Source: Chlorobiota bacterium (GTDB lineage: Bacteria > Bacteroidota > Bacteroidia > Bacteroidales > JAADGE01). Taken from it: a stretch of 64,000 bases of DNA. A program made the position numbers and the translations under genes. Positions 15,084-24,561 of this stretch are shown one piece after another. The notes beneath the pieces were generated by a model, which searched no databases, was not told the DNA's origin, and saw nothing but the letters and a program-made list of their open reading frames with translations. The stretch lies in NCBI GenBank assembly GCA_013152535.1, contig JAADGE010000085.1, positions 1 to 64,000 of the forward strand. Direction: 5' to 3'. Every line of letters begins with the position of its first letter. Positions within the stretch are counted from its first letter, which is position 1.

Positions 15084-16214
15084 ATGAAGTTTGAAATAAT
15101 AAAAAGAGATGCAGATACAAAAGCAAAAACAGGAGTTTTGCATACCGATCACGGAAAAATTGAAACTCCGATATTTATGCCTGTCGGAACTGTCGGTTCG
15201 GTTAAAGCCGTTCATCAAAAAGAATTGGACGAAGATATAAAAGCTCAAATAATTTTGGGAAATACTTATCATCTTTATTTGCGTCCGGGAGTAAAAATTT
15301 TGGAACAAGCCGGCGGATTACACAAATTTATGAATTGGAATAAACCTATTTTAACCGACAGCGGCGGATACCAAGTTTTTTCGCTTTCGGATATAAGGAA
15401 AATTACGGAAGAGGGAGTTCGATTCAGCTCACATATTGACGGGTCAAAACATTTATTCACACCTGAAAGCGTTGTAGAAACAGAACGGTCGATAGGTGCC
15501 GATATTATGATGGCTTTGGATGAATGTCCTCCGTATCCGGCAGATTATGAGTATGTTAAAAACTCTATGGGTTTAACGCATCGCTGGCTTGAAAGAGGAG
15601 TAAAACACTTTAAAAAAACTTCCGGAAAATACGGATACAAACAAGCATATTTTCCGATAGTACAGGGAGGAACACACAGAGACTTACGCTTGCAATCTGC
15701 CGAATTTATTGCATCGCAACAATGCGACGGAAATGCAATAGGCGGTTTGTCGGTAGGAGAACCAACTGAAATGATGTATGAAATGATTGAATTGGTTAAT
15801 ACTGTTTTGCCCGATGATAAACCGCGATATTTAATGGGTGTGGGGACACCGGAAAATATTTTGGAGGGTATTGCTCTCGGAGTTGATATGTTTGATTGTG
15901 TAATGCCTACACGCAACGGAAGAAACGGAATGTTGTTTACTTGGAACGGTCGTATAAATATTAAAAATAAAAAATGGGAAAATGATTTTTCTCCTTTGGA
16001 TGAATCCGGAACATCTTTTGTCGATAGTTTTTATTCAAAATCATATGTGCGTCATTTGATGAAATCTCAAGAACGACTTGCCGCTCAAATTGCAAGTATT
16101 CATAATTTAGCTTTTTACTTGGAATTGGTAAGAGTTGCAAGAAAAAAAATAAATAACGGAACTTTTTCGCAATGGAAAGAAAAGGCAATAAAACAATTAT
16201 CTGTAAGGTTATAA
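15084..16214 (+). CDS. tgt: tRNA-guanine transglycosylase
   Basis: This 376-residue enzyme exchanges guanine-34 for a queuine precursor in tRNAs with GUN anticodons. Hallmark segments are TPIFMPVGTVGSVKAV, NTYHLYLRPG, TDSGGYQVFSLSDIRK with the catalytic-region Asp, GGLSVGEPTEMMYEMI, and MFDCVMPTRNGRNG. The usual zinc motif C-x-C-x2-C is absent: aligned positions are G309, S311 and D314 (SPLDESGTSFVDSFYSK), while the later His is kept. The protein appears otherwise complete. It starts 59 bp from the divergent rhomboid gene, and the histidine kinase follows 4 bp after its stop, suggesting co-transcription. Confidence 0.95.
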   Translation: MKFEIIKRDADTKAKTGVLHTDHGKIETPIFMPVGTVGSVKAVHQKELDEDIKAQIILGNTYHLYLRPGVKILEQAGGLHKFMNWNKPILTDSGGYQVFSLSDIRKITEEGVRFSSHIDGSKHLFTPESVVETERSIGADIMMALDECPPYPADYEYVKNSMGLTHRWLERGVKHFKKTSGKYGYKQAYFPIVQGGTHRDLRLQSAEFIASQQCDGNAIGGLSVGEPTEMMYEMIELVNTVLPDDKPRYLMGVGTPENILEGIALGVDMFDCVMPTRNGRNGMLFTWNGRINIKNKKWENDFSPLDESGTSFVDSFYSKSYVRHLMKSQERLAAQIASIHNLAFYLELVRVARKKINNGTFSQWKEKAIKQLSVRL

Positions 16215-16218
16215 TATT

Positions 16219-17790
16219 ATGAGAAAAAAATACATTCAATTATTAGTCGTTATTATGCTCATAACGATAGTGCTTTTAATTTTTGTACAACTGGCATGGG
16301 TTGACAAAGCATTAATAATTGAAGAACAGGTATTTAAGGATAAAGTAAATAAATCACTTTTTGAGGTTGTAAAAATTGCGGAGGAACGAGAAGCTTTACT
16401 GCAAATAACACACTCATCCGTACCGTTCGGGAAAGATACCTCTGATACCGGAAGTAAGTTTTTATTTGAGAAAAATTTTATTGAAGATGAAAAGGACGTG
16501 AGTGAAGAAAAAGATTCAATTAATCGTGATTCTATAAATGAAAAAAGAACAATTTATTATCTGAAAGGTGATTCTCTTTACAGAATTGATGCCGGTGTTA
16601 AAGACTCTTTAGGAAATTATAAAGAATTTACACAAGATGATTTAAAAAAACGAATTATAGGAAATATCAGTAAAAAAACAATTTTTATTCAGGATATTTT
16701 AAATCGCTTAATTTCAAACGAAACATCTGTAGATAAACGTTTAGAAGCAGTTCAGATAAAACAAATAATAGCTAATGTATTTAATCATAACAAAATAAGG
16801 TATCAATATTTTTATGGTGTCAGAAATCAGAAAAATGAATTCTCGGTAAAATCTCCGGGATTTGATGCCGAGTCCTCAAATCATACCTATGAAATTCAAT
16901 TATTTCCTAATGATATTTTACCCTCTGAATATTATCTTGTTGTGTATTTTAAAAGAAATAAGCATTTAATGCCTAAAGATATTCCGAAACAAATGGTTAT
17001 TTCAATTATTATTACAATTATTATTACAATTACTTTTACCTTTATCATTTATCTTATTTTAAAACAACGGAAACTCTCTGAGTTGAAAAATGATTTTATT
17101 AATAATATGACACATGAACTTAAAACACCAATTTCAACAATTTCTTTAGCATCACAAATGTTGACTGATGATACTATTCATATTGATAAAAATAAAGTAG
17201 ATTCGATAACAAAAATTATTAATGACGAAAGCAAACGCCTTGAATTTCAAATAGAAAAAGTATTACAAATTTCTTTATTCGAAAAAGGAAATATTCATTT
17301 TAATATTCAGGATATTGATATACATGAGATAATTGAAACCGCTGTGTTGAATACAGATATTAAAGTTAAAAACAAAGGCGGCAAAATAAGTAAAGAATTA
17401 ACAGCAAAAAAACATATAATTAAAGGGGACAAATTGCATTTGACGAATATTTTTTTCAATTTAATTGATAATGCCGTTAAATATTCTAAAGAAAACAGAC
17501 CGCCGAAAATTTTTGTAAAAACAGAAAATTCTGATAATAAAATAAAAATCATTATTTCAGATAACGGTATAGGTATTAATAAAGAAGGACAAAAAAAGAT
17601 TTTTAATAAATTTTATCGAGTTCCTACCGGAAATGTTCATGATGTAAAAGGGTTCGGATTGGGGTTAAGTTATGTAAAAAGAATTGTTGACGAACACAGC
17701 GGACATATTTCCGTAAAAAGTGAGTTGAATGTCGGTACGGATTTCATTATTTATTTTCCTTTATCTGAAACAAAAAAAGTTTTAAAATAA
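16219..17790 (+). CDS. Sensor histidine kinase
   Basis: This 523-residue kinase has an N-terminal membrane segment (LLVVIMLITIVLLIFVQLAW), a periplasmic sensor region of about 230 residues with no recognisable domain, and a second membrane segment (VISIIITIIITITFTFIIYL). The HisKA motif NNMTHELKTPISTIS carries the phospho-His (about residue 299). The ATPase boxes are NLIDNAVKYS, IISDNGIGI and GFGLGLSYVKRIV. It overlaps no gene but lies 4 bp after tgt and 62 bp before its cognate regulator. The architecture resembles the RprX type of Bacteroides; the signal is unknown. Confidence 0.93.
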   Translation: MRKKYIQLLVVIMLITIVLLIFVQLAWVDKALIIEEQVFKDKVNKSLFEVVKIAEEREALLQITHSSVPFGKDTSDTGSKFLFEKNFIEDEKDVSEEKDSINRDSINEKRTIYYLKGDSLYRIDAGVKDSLGNYKEFTQDDLKKRIIGNISKKTIFIQDILNRLISNETSVDKRLEAVQIKQIIANVFNHNKIRYQYFYGVRNQKNEFSVKSPGFDAESSNHTYEIQLFPNDILPSEYYLVVYFKRNKHLMPKDIPKQMVISIIITIIITITFTFIIYLILKQRKLSELKNDFINNMTHELKTPISTISLASQMLTDDTIHIDKNKVDSITKIINDESKRLEFQIEKVLQISLFEKGNIHFNIQDIDIHEIIETAVLNTDIKVKNKGGKISKELTAKKHIIKGDKLHLTNIFFNLIDNAVKYSKENRPPKIFVKTENSDNKIKIIISDNGIGINKEGQKKIFNKFYRVPTGNVHDVKGFGLGLSYVKRIVDEHSGHISVKSELNVGTDFIIYFPLSETKKVLK

Positions 17791-17852
17791 ATTTGCCGGA
17801 AAAAGGTTAAAAATATTCTATGTGATCATTAAAAACCATAAATAAAAAAACT

Positions 17853-18551
17853 ATGAAGAAAATTAAAATTTTATTAGCTGAAGATGATGTAAATCTGGGA
17901 TCTTTACTGCAACAATATTTAGAAGCTAAAGATTTTGACACTCAATTATATACTGATGGTGAAGCTGCATATAATGCCTACATGAAAAATGAATTTGATT
18001 TGTGTATTTTAGATGTGATGATGCCCAAAAAAGACGGCTTTGAATTAGCAAAAAATTTTAAAGCTGTAAATGATGCAGTTCCCGTAATTTTTCTTACGGC
18101 AAAAGTACTCAAAGAAGATGTTTTAAAAGGGTTCAAACTGGGTGCTGATGATTATATTACGAAACCTTTTAATATGGAGGAACTTCTTTATCGCATCGAG
18201 GCTGTTTTAAGACGATTCGGAAGAGAAACCGTTGAAGAGCAATCTGTATTTCAAATAGGAATAATTCATTTTGATTCTAATTCTCAGACAATAAAAACCG
18301 GAGATAATGTTGAAATTAATAAACTGACATCTAAAGAATCTGATTTGCTGAAATTACTCTGTCAATATAAAAATTCTGTTATGCGCAGAGACTTTGCTCT
18401 GAAAGCAATTTGGGGTGTTGATAATTATTTCAATGCCAGAAGTATGGATGTTTATATTACTAAATTAAGAAAAATATTGCAGGCTGATCCCAATATTAAA
18501 ATAATTAATAAACACGGCGAAGGCTATAAATTAATTGTTGGTGAAGAATGA
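17853..18551 (+). CDS. OmpR-family response regulator
   Basis: The 232-residue protein has a receiver domain (LLAEDDVNLG; phosphoacceptor D54 in LCILDVMMPKKDG; conserved Thr/Lys in FLTAKV and YITKPF). A winged-helix output domain follows, ending NARSMDVYITKLRKILQADP and INKHGEGYKLIV. It pairs with the kinase directly upstream. The layout resembles RprY of Bacteroides, but the regulon cannot be inferred here. Enolase follows 42 bp later and may share the transcript. Confidence 0.95.
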   Translation: MKKIKILLAEDDVNLGSLLQQYLEAKDFDTQLYTDGEAAYNAYMKNEFDLCILDVMMPKKDGFELAKNFKAVNDAVPVIFLTAKVLKEDVLKGFKLGADDYITKPFNMEELLYRIEAVLRRFGRETVEEQSVFQIGIIHFDSNSQTIKTGDNVEINKLTSKESDLLKLLCQYKNSVMRRDFALKAIWGVDNYFNARSMDVYITKLRKILQADPNIKIINKHGEGYKLIVGEE

Positions 18552-18593
18552 TATTAAGTAATTGATAATAATCTATTTATAAAAAAGGATATT

Positions 18594-19862
18594 ATGTCGC
18601 AAATTTTGCAAATAAAAGCTCGTCAAATTTTGGATTCCTGCGGAAATCCGACTATTGAAACGGAGGTGATAACAAATCAAGGAATCGTTGGCAGAGCATC
18701 AGTTCCGTCAGGGACATCTGTCGGGAAATATGAAGCCCTTGAATTACGAGATAATGATAAAGGGTTTTTTCTCGGAAAAGGCGTATTGCGTGCTGTTTCT
18801 AATGTAAATAAAATTTTTTCGGAAGAATTAAAAGGAGCAAATATATTTGATCAAAGCGGTATTGATGCTGCAATGATTCAACTCGACGGAACAAAAAATA
18901 AATCAAATACAGGGGCAAATGCTGTTTTAAGTGTATCACTTGCCGTAGCACGAGCTGCAGCACAAAGCACAGGGCAAAGTTTGTTCAGATATATCGGCGG
19001 CGTTAATGCCGATACTTTACCTATACCGATGATGAATATTTTAAGCGGCGGGAGTCATGCTGACAATAACCTTGATATTCAGGAATTTATGATTATCCCG
19101 ATTGGTGCACAACAATTCAGTGAAGCTTTACGGACAGGTGCTGAAATTTTTCAACATTTAAAATTAGTTCTGAAAAAAAATAAATATTCTGTAAATGTAG
19201 GTGAAGACGGAGGATTTGCCCCAAACTTAAAATCGCATGAAGAAGCGTTTGAATTACTTTTAAAAGCTGTTGAAAATGCCGGTTATAAAACCGGTAAAGA
19301 TGTTGTATTTGCAATAGATGCTGCTGCATCTGAATTTTACGACAAAAAGAAAAAAAAATATCATCTGAAATCTTTGAAAAAATATTTAAGTTCTGCCGAA
19401 CTTATTAATTATTGGGATAAATTAACGGAAAGTTATCCGATTGCATCTTTGGAAGACGGCTTGCATAAGGATGATTGGGCAGCTTGGAAAATATTGAATG
19501 AAAAAATAGGAGACCAAATACAAATTGTAGGAGATGATTTATTTGCAACAAATCCTGAACGTTTGATAAAAGGATTTGAAAATAATGCTGCAAATGCAAT
19601 TTTAATAAAACCAAATCAAACAGGAACTTTAACAGAAACAATTAACACTGTTAATTTAGCAAAGAAAAACGGATACAATACAATTATAAGTCATCGTTCC
19701 GGAGAAACAGAAGATACTTTTATTGCCGAATTAGCCGTTGCATTAAATACAGGAATGATAAAAGCAGGGTCTTTATCAAGAACCGATCGTTTGGCAAAAT
19801 ATAACGAATTGTTACGAATTGAAGAAACTTTGGGTGCTTCGGCAAGGTTCGGAATATTTTGA
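18594..19862 (+). CDS. eno: Enolase
   Basis: This 422-residue glycolytic enzyme interconverts 2-phosphoglycerate and phosphoenolpyruvate. Visible signatures are [33 protein letters not shown], the metal ligand region [22 protein letters not shown], the catalytic Lys in [14 protein letters not shown], and [17 protein letters not shown]-like [17 protein letters not shown]. All catalytic residues appear intact. In many Bacteroidota eno lies behind rplQ; here it sits behind a two-component system instead. It converges on the LptG/LptF-type gene with only 33 bp between the stops and no clear terminator. Confidence 0.97.
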   Translation: MSQILQIKARQILDSCGNPTIETEVITNQGIVGRASVPSGTSVGKYEALELRDNDKGFFLGKGVLRAVSNVNKIFSEELKGANIFDQSGIDAAMIQLDGTKNKSNTGANAVLSVSLAVARAAAQSTGQSLFRYIGGVNADTLPIPMMNILSGGSHADNNLDIQEFMIIPIGAQQFSEALRTGAEIFQHLKLVLKKNKYSVNVGEDGGFAPNLKSHEEAFELLLKAVENAGYKTGKDVVFAIDAAASEFYDKKKKKYHLKSLKKYLSSAELINYWDKLTESYPIASLEDGLHKDDWAAWKILNEKIGDQIQIVGDDLFATNPERLIKGFENNAANAILIKPNQTGTLTETINTVNLAKKNGYNTIISHRSGETEDTFIAELAVALNTGMIKAGSLSRTDRLAKYNELLRIEETLGASARFGIF

Positions 19863-19895
19863 TTTAGTGTTTGTTAAAAGAATTTACAGTAAGCT

Positions 19896-20975
19896 TTATT
19901 TCGGAGCAATACGATATAAAAATACTGCTACAATTGTGAAAATAATATTAGGTGTCCAAGCTGCTAATATTGGAGAAAATCCTCCTTTTATTGAAAATTG
20001 TGCTGCAATTTGCATTAAAAAAATATATACAAAACTGATTAATACACCGATCCCCAATTTTAATCCGGCTCCGCCTTTGGTTTTTCTTGAAGCTAAAGAT
20101 ACACCGATTAAAGTTAATATAAAAGTTGAAAACGGAAATGCTGTTCGTTGCTGTTTTTCAATAATATAAGTATTAATATTGGATTCGCCTCGAAGTTTCT
20201 TTTCGGCAATGTATTTATTAAGCTCAAAATAATCCATTGTAGATTTTTCTGTGTCTCTTCGCTTAAAATCTATGGGTGTAATATTTAATGATGTATCAAT
20301 CTTCATTCCTTTTGTAATAACATCTCTGTTCTTTCGTATTTTTCTGATATAATAATTGTAAATTGTCCATTTATTAATGGTACTGTCCCAAACTACTTTT
20401 TTTGACATGAGTTTAGAAATTAATTGATTGCCTTTGAATTTTTCTATCGAAAATTTATTTCCGGTATTCGTTAACGTATTAAAATTTTCCATATAAATAA
20501 AAACACCCGGACTGATTTGTTTGTGAATATTTCTGTCGCTGTTATAATATGTTCCGTTTATGTATGTATTTTCAAAATCCAGCCTTTCTCTGTTTGCCGG
20601 CGGAATTATAAAATTACTTAAGAAAAAAGAAGTAAGAGCAAGAATGAGTGCTGAAATAAAATAAGGATACATTAATCGCTGAAAACTTATTCCCGAACCG
20701 AGAATTGCAATAATTTCTGAGTTGTCAGCCATTTTTGATGTAAAAAAAACAACGCTTATGAAAACAAAAAGAAATAGAAATAAATTAGTATAAAACGGAA
20801 TAAAATTAAAATAATATCTGAAAATAATTTCATGCAAAGGAACTTGTTTTTCGATAAAAGAACCAATTTTTTCAGAAACATCAATTACAACAGCTAAGCT
20901 TATAATTAATATAATGGAAAAAATAAACGTTCCCAGAAATTTTTTTATAATATATCGATCAAGTATTTTAAGCAT
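19896..20975 (-). CDS. LptF/LptG-type permease (YjgP/YjgQ family)
   Basis: The ATG at 20975 (MLKILDRYIIKKFLGTFIFS) gives 359 residues and places the family-typical amphipathic start first; an upstream Met at 21080 would overlap the terminator at 21071-21098 and is rejected. Three membrane segments at the N-terminal end, a periplasmic beta-rich domain of about 150 residues, and three more at the C-terminal end (FPFSTFILTLIGVSLASRK; LGIGVLISFVYIFLMQIA; TPNIIFTIVAVFLYRI) match LptF/LptG. Such permeases extract lipopolysaccharide from the inner membrane with LptB. Which paralogue it is cannot be said. Confidence 0.9.
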   Translation of the reverse strand: MLKILDRYIIKKFLGTFIFSIILIISLAVVIDVSEKIGSFIEKQVPLHEIIFRYYFNFIPFYTNLFLFLFVFISVVFFTSKMADNSEIIAILGSGISFQRLMYPYFISALILALTSFFLSNFIIPPANRERLDFENTYINGTYYNSDRNIHKQISPGVFIYMENFNTLTNTGNKFSIEKFKGNQLISKLMSKKVVWDSTINKWTIYNYYIRKIRKNRDVITKGMKIDTSLNITPIDFKRRDTEKSTMDYFELNKYIAEKKLRGESNINTYIIEKQQRTAFPFSTFILTLIGVSLASRKTKGGAGLKLGIGVLISFVYIFLMQIAAQFSIKGGFSPILAAWTPNIIFTIVAVFLYRIAPK

Positions 20976-21070
20976 TAAATAGTTCTTATTTATGAAACAT
21001 CCCTTTTTAAATAAAATTGTTTCTGTAATAAATTTTGTGTAAAAATATTTAAATAAAGGTAAAGCAAAAA

Positions 21071-21098
21071 ATAAAAGCACTCAATTGAGTGCTTTTAT
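21071..21098 (-). terminator. Terminator after the EF-G-like gene
   Basis: A perfect 28-nt palindrome, ATAAAAGCACTC then AATT then GAGTGCTTTTAT, lies 20 bp past the stop codon at 21119. It provides a U-run on the minus strand. Confidence 0.8.
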
Positions 21099-21118
21099 AA
21101 AAATAGTATAAAAGAAAA

Positions 21119-23278
21119 TTAATTTTCTTCTTCTTCTTCAGCTTCGTGAGCTTTAATTAAGTCATTTTGAATATCTCCCGGAACAGGGGCATATTCTGAA
21201 AATTCCATTTCAAAAGTAGCTCTTCCGCCCGAAATTGAACTTAAAGCTGTTGCATATTTTGTAATTTCAGCCAAGGGTACTTTTGCTTTAATAACTTCAA
21301 ATCCGTTGGCACTGCTCATACCCAGAATAATAGCTCTTCTTCCTTGAAGATCGCTCATCACGTCTCCCATATTTTCTGAAGGAACCATCACGTCTAAATT
21401 ATAAACAGGTTCTAAAATCTTAGGTCCGGCTTTTTTAAAGGCATCAGAAAATGCTTTAGAACCGGCAATTTTAAATGAAATTTCATTAGAGTCAACATCA
21501 TGCATTTTTCCGTCGTAAACCATAACACGAATATCTCTGGCGTAGCTTCCGGTAAGCGGACCGTTTTCCATTTTTTCCATCAATCCTTTTATAATTGCGG
21601 GCATATAGTTTTTGTCAATAACACCGCCTACAATACAGTTGTAGAAAACCAATTTTCCGCCCCATTTCAAATCAATAACATCTTCATCTCTGACATTTAC
21701 AGTAATTTCTTTACCGTTAAATTTATATGTACCGGGTTTCGCTTTTCCTTCTTCGTGGGGTTCAATAATCATATGAACTTCTCCGAATTGTCCGGCACCG
21801 CCCGATTGTTTTTTATGACGATAATCTGCTTGAGCTGCTTTTGTAATTGTTTCTCTGTACGGAATTTTCGGAGCAATAAATTCTGTTTCTACTTTAAAAA
21901 TATTATCTAAATGCCATTTCAATGTATTCAAGTGGTGATCCCCTTGTCCGTGAATAATTAATTGTTTCAATTCTTTTGAATATTCAAGAATATATGTCGG
22001 GTCTTCATCTCTTAATCGGTGTAAATATTCTCCTAATTTTTCTTCATCGGATTCGCTTAATGCTCTGATTGCTTTTCTGAATTTAGGATTCGGATAGTCA
22101 ATATCTTTAAATTTAAAATCGCAACCTTTTTCATTTAATGTATCACCGTTTGATGTACTTTTCAATTTTACGGTTGCTCCTATATCTCCTGCAACAATTG
22201 AACTTATATTTTCTCGATTTTTTCCGTTAGAAGCAAAAATTTGAGAAATACGTTCTTTATTTTGATTTTTTTGATTAATTAAATCTTCACTTTCATTAAT
22301 TTCCCCTGACATCACTTTAAAAAATAAAACTTCACCGAGATGTTCCTCAACACTTGTTTTAAAAACAAATAATGATTTAGGACCGGCAGCATCCGGTTTT
22401 ACCTCTTTCCCGTCAATAGTTTTTTCTGCAGGCATATCTTCCGGTGAAGGTAAGGCATTTTGAATAAAGTCGAGCAATCTGCGAGTACCCATATTTTGTT
22501 TTGCAGCCGTGCATAAAACCGGAAACATTCCTCTATCAAGAATTCCTTTAAGAATTCCTTCTCTCATTTCATCTTCTGTCAGCGTTTCTTTTTCAAAAAA
22601 AGTTTCCATTAAAGATTCATCGTTTTCAGCGGCTGATTCAATTAATACCATTCTCAGTTCTTGAGCTTTATCTGCTTCTTCCGCAGGAATATCCATAATT
22701 TCCGGATTATTTCCGTCAGAATCCCATTTATACATCTTCATTGTAATGAGATCAATAATTGAACTAAATTCAGTACCTTGATTTACCGGATATTGTACAA
22801 TTGTAATATTATTTGATAATTGCTCTTTGGCAAGCTCTATCGTTTTCTCAAAATTTGTTTTATCATGATTTAAGTGGTTCGCAATTATTATTACAGGTTT
22901 GTTAAACTTCTCGGTCAACCTCCAATGAATTTCAGACCCTACTTCAATACCGTTTTGAGTATTTAAAAGAAGTAAAGTTGTATCTGCAATCGAAATTGAT
23001 GATACGGCACCGCTTATAAAATCCAAAGCACCGGGGGCATCTAAAATGTTAATTTTTGTATTATTCCATTCGGTATGTAAAACGGATGAAAAAACAGAAC
23101 CTTCTTGTTCGTGTTCTACCGGTTTATAGTCAGATAAAGTCGTTTTTGTATCAATACTTCCTCTTCTTTGAATTTTTTTTCCTTCAAAAGCCATATTTTC
23201 GGCTAAAGTAGTTTTACCGCTTCCGGCATGCCCTGCAAGAGCAATATTCCTGATATCTTTTGTCTTATAAACTTTCAT
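21119..23278 (-). CDS. EF-G paralogue with degenerate GTPase motifs (EF-G2-like)
   Basis: This 719-residue protein has the full EF-G domain order, including a C-terminal Glu-rich tail. The P-loop GHAGSGKTT (residues 16-24) is kept. Other GTPase motifs are altered: the switch-I Thr region reads EGSVFSS, the catalytic-His motif DTPGHVDF is replaced by DAPGALDF (A84 for His), and NKxD is NHLN (134-137). Known Bacteroides EF-G2 also lacks GTPase activity and supports slow translation during starvation and gut colonisation; equivalence here is an inference. It is divergent from rpsL and has its own promoter and terminator. The canonical EF-G lies 1.3 kb away. Confidence 0.9.
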   Translation of the reverse strand: MKVYKTKDIRNIALAGHAGSGKTTLAENMAFEGKKIQRRGSIDTKTTLSDYKPVEHEQEGSVFSSVLHTEWNNTKINILDAPGALDFISGAVSSISIADTTLLLLNTQNGIEVGSEIHWRLTEKFNKPVIIIANHLNHDKTNFEKTIELAKEQLSNNITIVQYPVNQGTEFSSIIDLITMKMYKWDSDGNNPEIMDIPAEEADKAQELRMVLIESAAENDESLMETFFEKETLTEDEMREGILKGILDRGMFPVLCTAAKQNMGTRRLLDFIQNALPSPEDMPAEKTIDGKEVKPDAAGPKSLFVFKTSVEEHLGEVLFFKVMSGEINESEDLINQKNQNKERISQIFASNGKNRENISSIVAGDIGATVKLKSTSNGDTLNEKGCDFKFKDIDYPNPKFRKAIRALSESDEEKLGEYLHRLRDEDPTYILEYSKELKQLIIHGQGDHHLNTLKWHLDNIFKVETEFIAPKIPYRETITKAAQADYRHKKQSGGAGQFGEVHMIIEPHEEGKAKPGTYKFNGKEITVNVRDEDVIDLKWGGKLVFYNCIVGGVIDKNYMPAIIKGLMEKMENGPLTGSYARDIRVMVYDGKMHDVDSNEISFKIAGSKAFSDAFKKAGPKILEPVYNLDVMVPSENMGDVMSDLQGRRAIILGMSSANGFEVIKAKVPLAEITKYATALSSISGGRATFEMEFSEYAPVPGDIQNDLIKAHEAEEEEEN

Positions 23279-23322
23279 CGGATATTTATTAAGATTTAAT
23301 AAGTAATTTTTTAAAGTGCCGA

Positions 23323-23352
23323 CAAAAATAATAAAAAAATAATAATATTCAA
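23323..23352 (-). promoter_or_regulatory. Promoter of the EF-G2-like gene
   Basis: The minus strand reads TTG (23352-23350), 19 nt, then TATTTTTG (23330-23323). Transcription would start about 38 nt before the ATG. Confidence 0.55.
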
Positions 23353-23624
23353 GTTTTGATATCGTATTACAGATTATGTTGATATGTTATATAATATGTA
23401 ATGAATTTAGTAAATGAGGTTTTTTATTAAATTACAGTGCATAGAATAAACATATTTTTTAGTCAATGAAAAGGAATATATTTTAAAAATCGAGTTTAAT
23501 AATTCTTGATTTTGATAAATACATTAATAGTTCATTTTATTGAAAACAAAATGTCTGAAAAACCTGAAAAAATAATGATACTTTTCCTATTAATTGATTT
23601 TATTAAATTTATTTAAAAAAACTA

Positions 23625-23654
23625 TTGCATTGAAAAAAAATAATTCTACCTTTG
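23625..23654 (+). promoter_or_regulatory. Promoter of the ribosomal protein supercluster
   Basis: TTG (23625-23627), 19 nt, then TACCTTTG (23647-23654). Transcription would start about 20 nt before rpsL. No other strong promoter was noticed until after rplQ, so this may drive the whole cluster. Confidence 0.65.
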
Positions 23655-23681
23655 CAGCCCAAATTTTAAAATAAGTCAGAA

Positions 23682-24059
23682 ATGCCTACAATTCAACAAT
23701 TAATAAGAAAAGGTAGAAAAACAGTAAAAGGAAAAAGTAAATCTCCGGCATTAAATTCAAGTCCTCAAAAACGAGGTGTCTGTGTCAGAGTTTATACAAC
23801 TACGCCGAAAAAACCGAATTCAGCAATGCGAAAAGTTGCCAGAGTCAGATTGACAAACGGAAAAGAAGTAAATGCTTATATTCCGGGTGAAGGTCATAAT
23901 TTGCAGGAACATTCTATTGTTCTGGTAAGGGGCGGAAGAGTGAAAGACTTGCCCGGCGTAAGATATCATGTTATAAGAGGAACTCTTGATACTCAGGGAG
24001 TTGATGACAGAACTCAAAGACGTTCTAAATACGGTACTAAAAAACCTAAGAAAAAATAA
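23682..24059 (+). CDS. rpsL: Ribosomal protein S12
   Basis: The 125-residue decoding-centre protein of the 30S subunit. The motifs [19 protein letters not shown] and [17 protein letters not shown] are intact. The residues linked to streptomycin response, K43 and K88, are the wild-type lysines, so the protein predicts sensitivity. First gene of the cluster, with a leader of about 20 nt; rpsG follows 17 bp later. Confidence 0.98.
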   Translation: MPTIQQLIRKGRKTVKGKSKSPALNSSPQKRGVCVRVYTTTPKKPNSAMRKVARVRLTNGKEVNAYIPGEGHNLQEHSIVLVRGGRVKDLPGVRYHVIRGTLDTQGVDDRTQRRSKYGTKKPKKK

Positions 24060-24076
24060 TTATATATTAAAGGTAT

Positions 24077-24553
24077 ATGAGAAATCAAAAGAAAAGAAAA
24101 TTCGGAATTCAACTTGATCCGAAATTTAATGACAAAATGGTTACACAGTTTGTCAATAATTTGATGTTAGACGGGAAAAAGAATGTTTCGTTTAATATTT
24201 TTTATTCGGCACTTGACATTGTTGGGCAAAGAGCAAAAGACACTGAAAGTACACCGATTGAAATTTGGAAAAAAGCAATTGCAAATATAACGCCTCAGGT
24301 TGAAGTTAAAAGCAGAAGAGTCGGCGGTGCAACTTTTCAAGTTCCTACTGAAATTAATCCTGGCAGAAAAATGTCTATCAGTATGAAGAATATGATAAAA
24401 TATGCAAGATCCAGAAGAGGAAAATCGATGGCTGAAAAATTAGCAGCCGAAATTCTTGATGCTTTTCATGAAGAAGGCGGAGCTTTTAAAAGAAAAGAAG
24501 AAACACACAGAATGGCTGAAGCAAATAAAGCATTTGCACATTTCAGATTCTAA
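24077..24553 (+). CDS. rpsG: Ribosomal protein S7
   Basis: The 158-residue primary 16S rRNA-binding protein of the 30S head. Recognisable segments are [19 protein letters not shown] and [14 protein letters not shown], with [18 protein letters not shown] and a basic C-terminal helix near the exit site. It lies 17 bp after rpsL and 8 bp before fusA, the conserved str order. Confidence 0.98.
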   Translation: MRNQKKRKFGIQLDPKFNDKMVTQFVNNLMLDGKKNVSFNIFYSALDIVGQRAKDTESTPIEIWKKAIANITPQVEVKSRRVGGATFQVPTEINPGRKMSISMKNMIKYARSRRGKSMAEKLAAEILDAFHEEGGAFKRKEETHRMAEANKAFAHFRF

Positions 24554-24561
24554 AAAGATAA

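Larger units (their letters stand above)
23279..23681. other. Divergent intergenic region between EF-G2-like gene and rpsL
   Basis: The 403-bp gap holds two outward-facing promoters: one for the EF-G paralogue at 23323-23352 and one for rpsL at 23625-23654. The intervening AT-rich stretch shows no repeat, RNA structure or supported gene. A 21-codon frame at 23551-23616 was considered and rejected. Confidence 0.6.

Noticed and set aside
23551-23616. A 21-codon reading frame upstream of rpsL
   Set aside because: It overlaps no conserved feature, has no convincing promoter and no family likeness; chance occurrence in AT-rich DNA is more likely.
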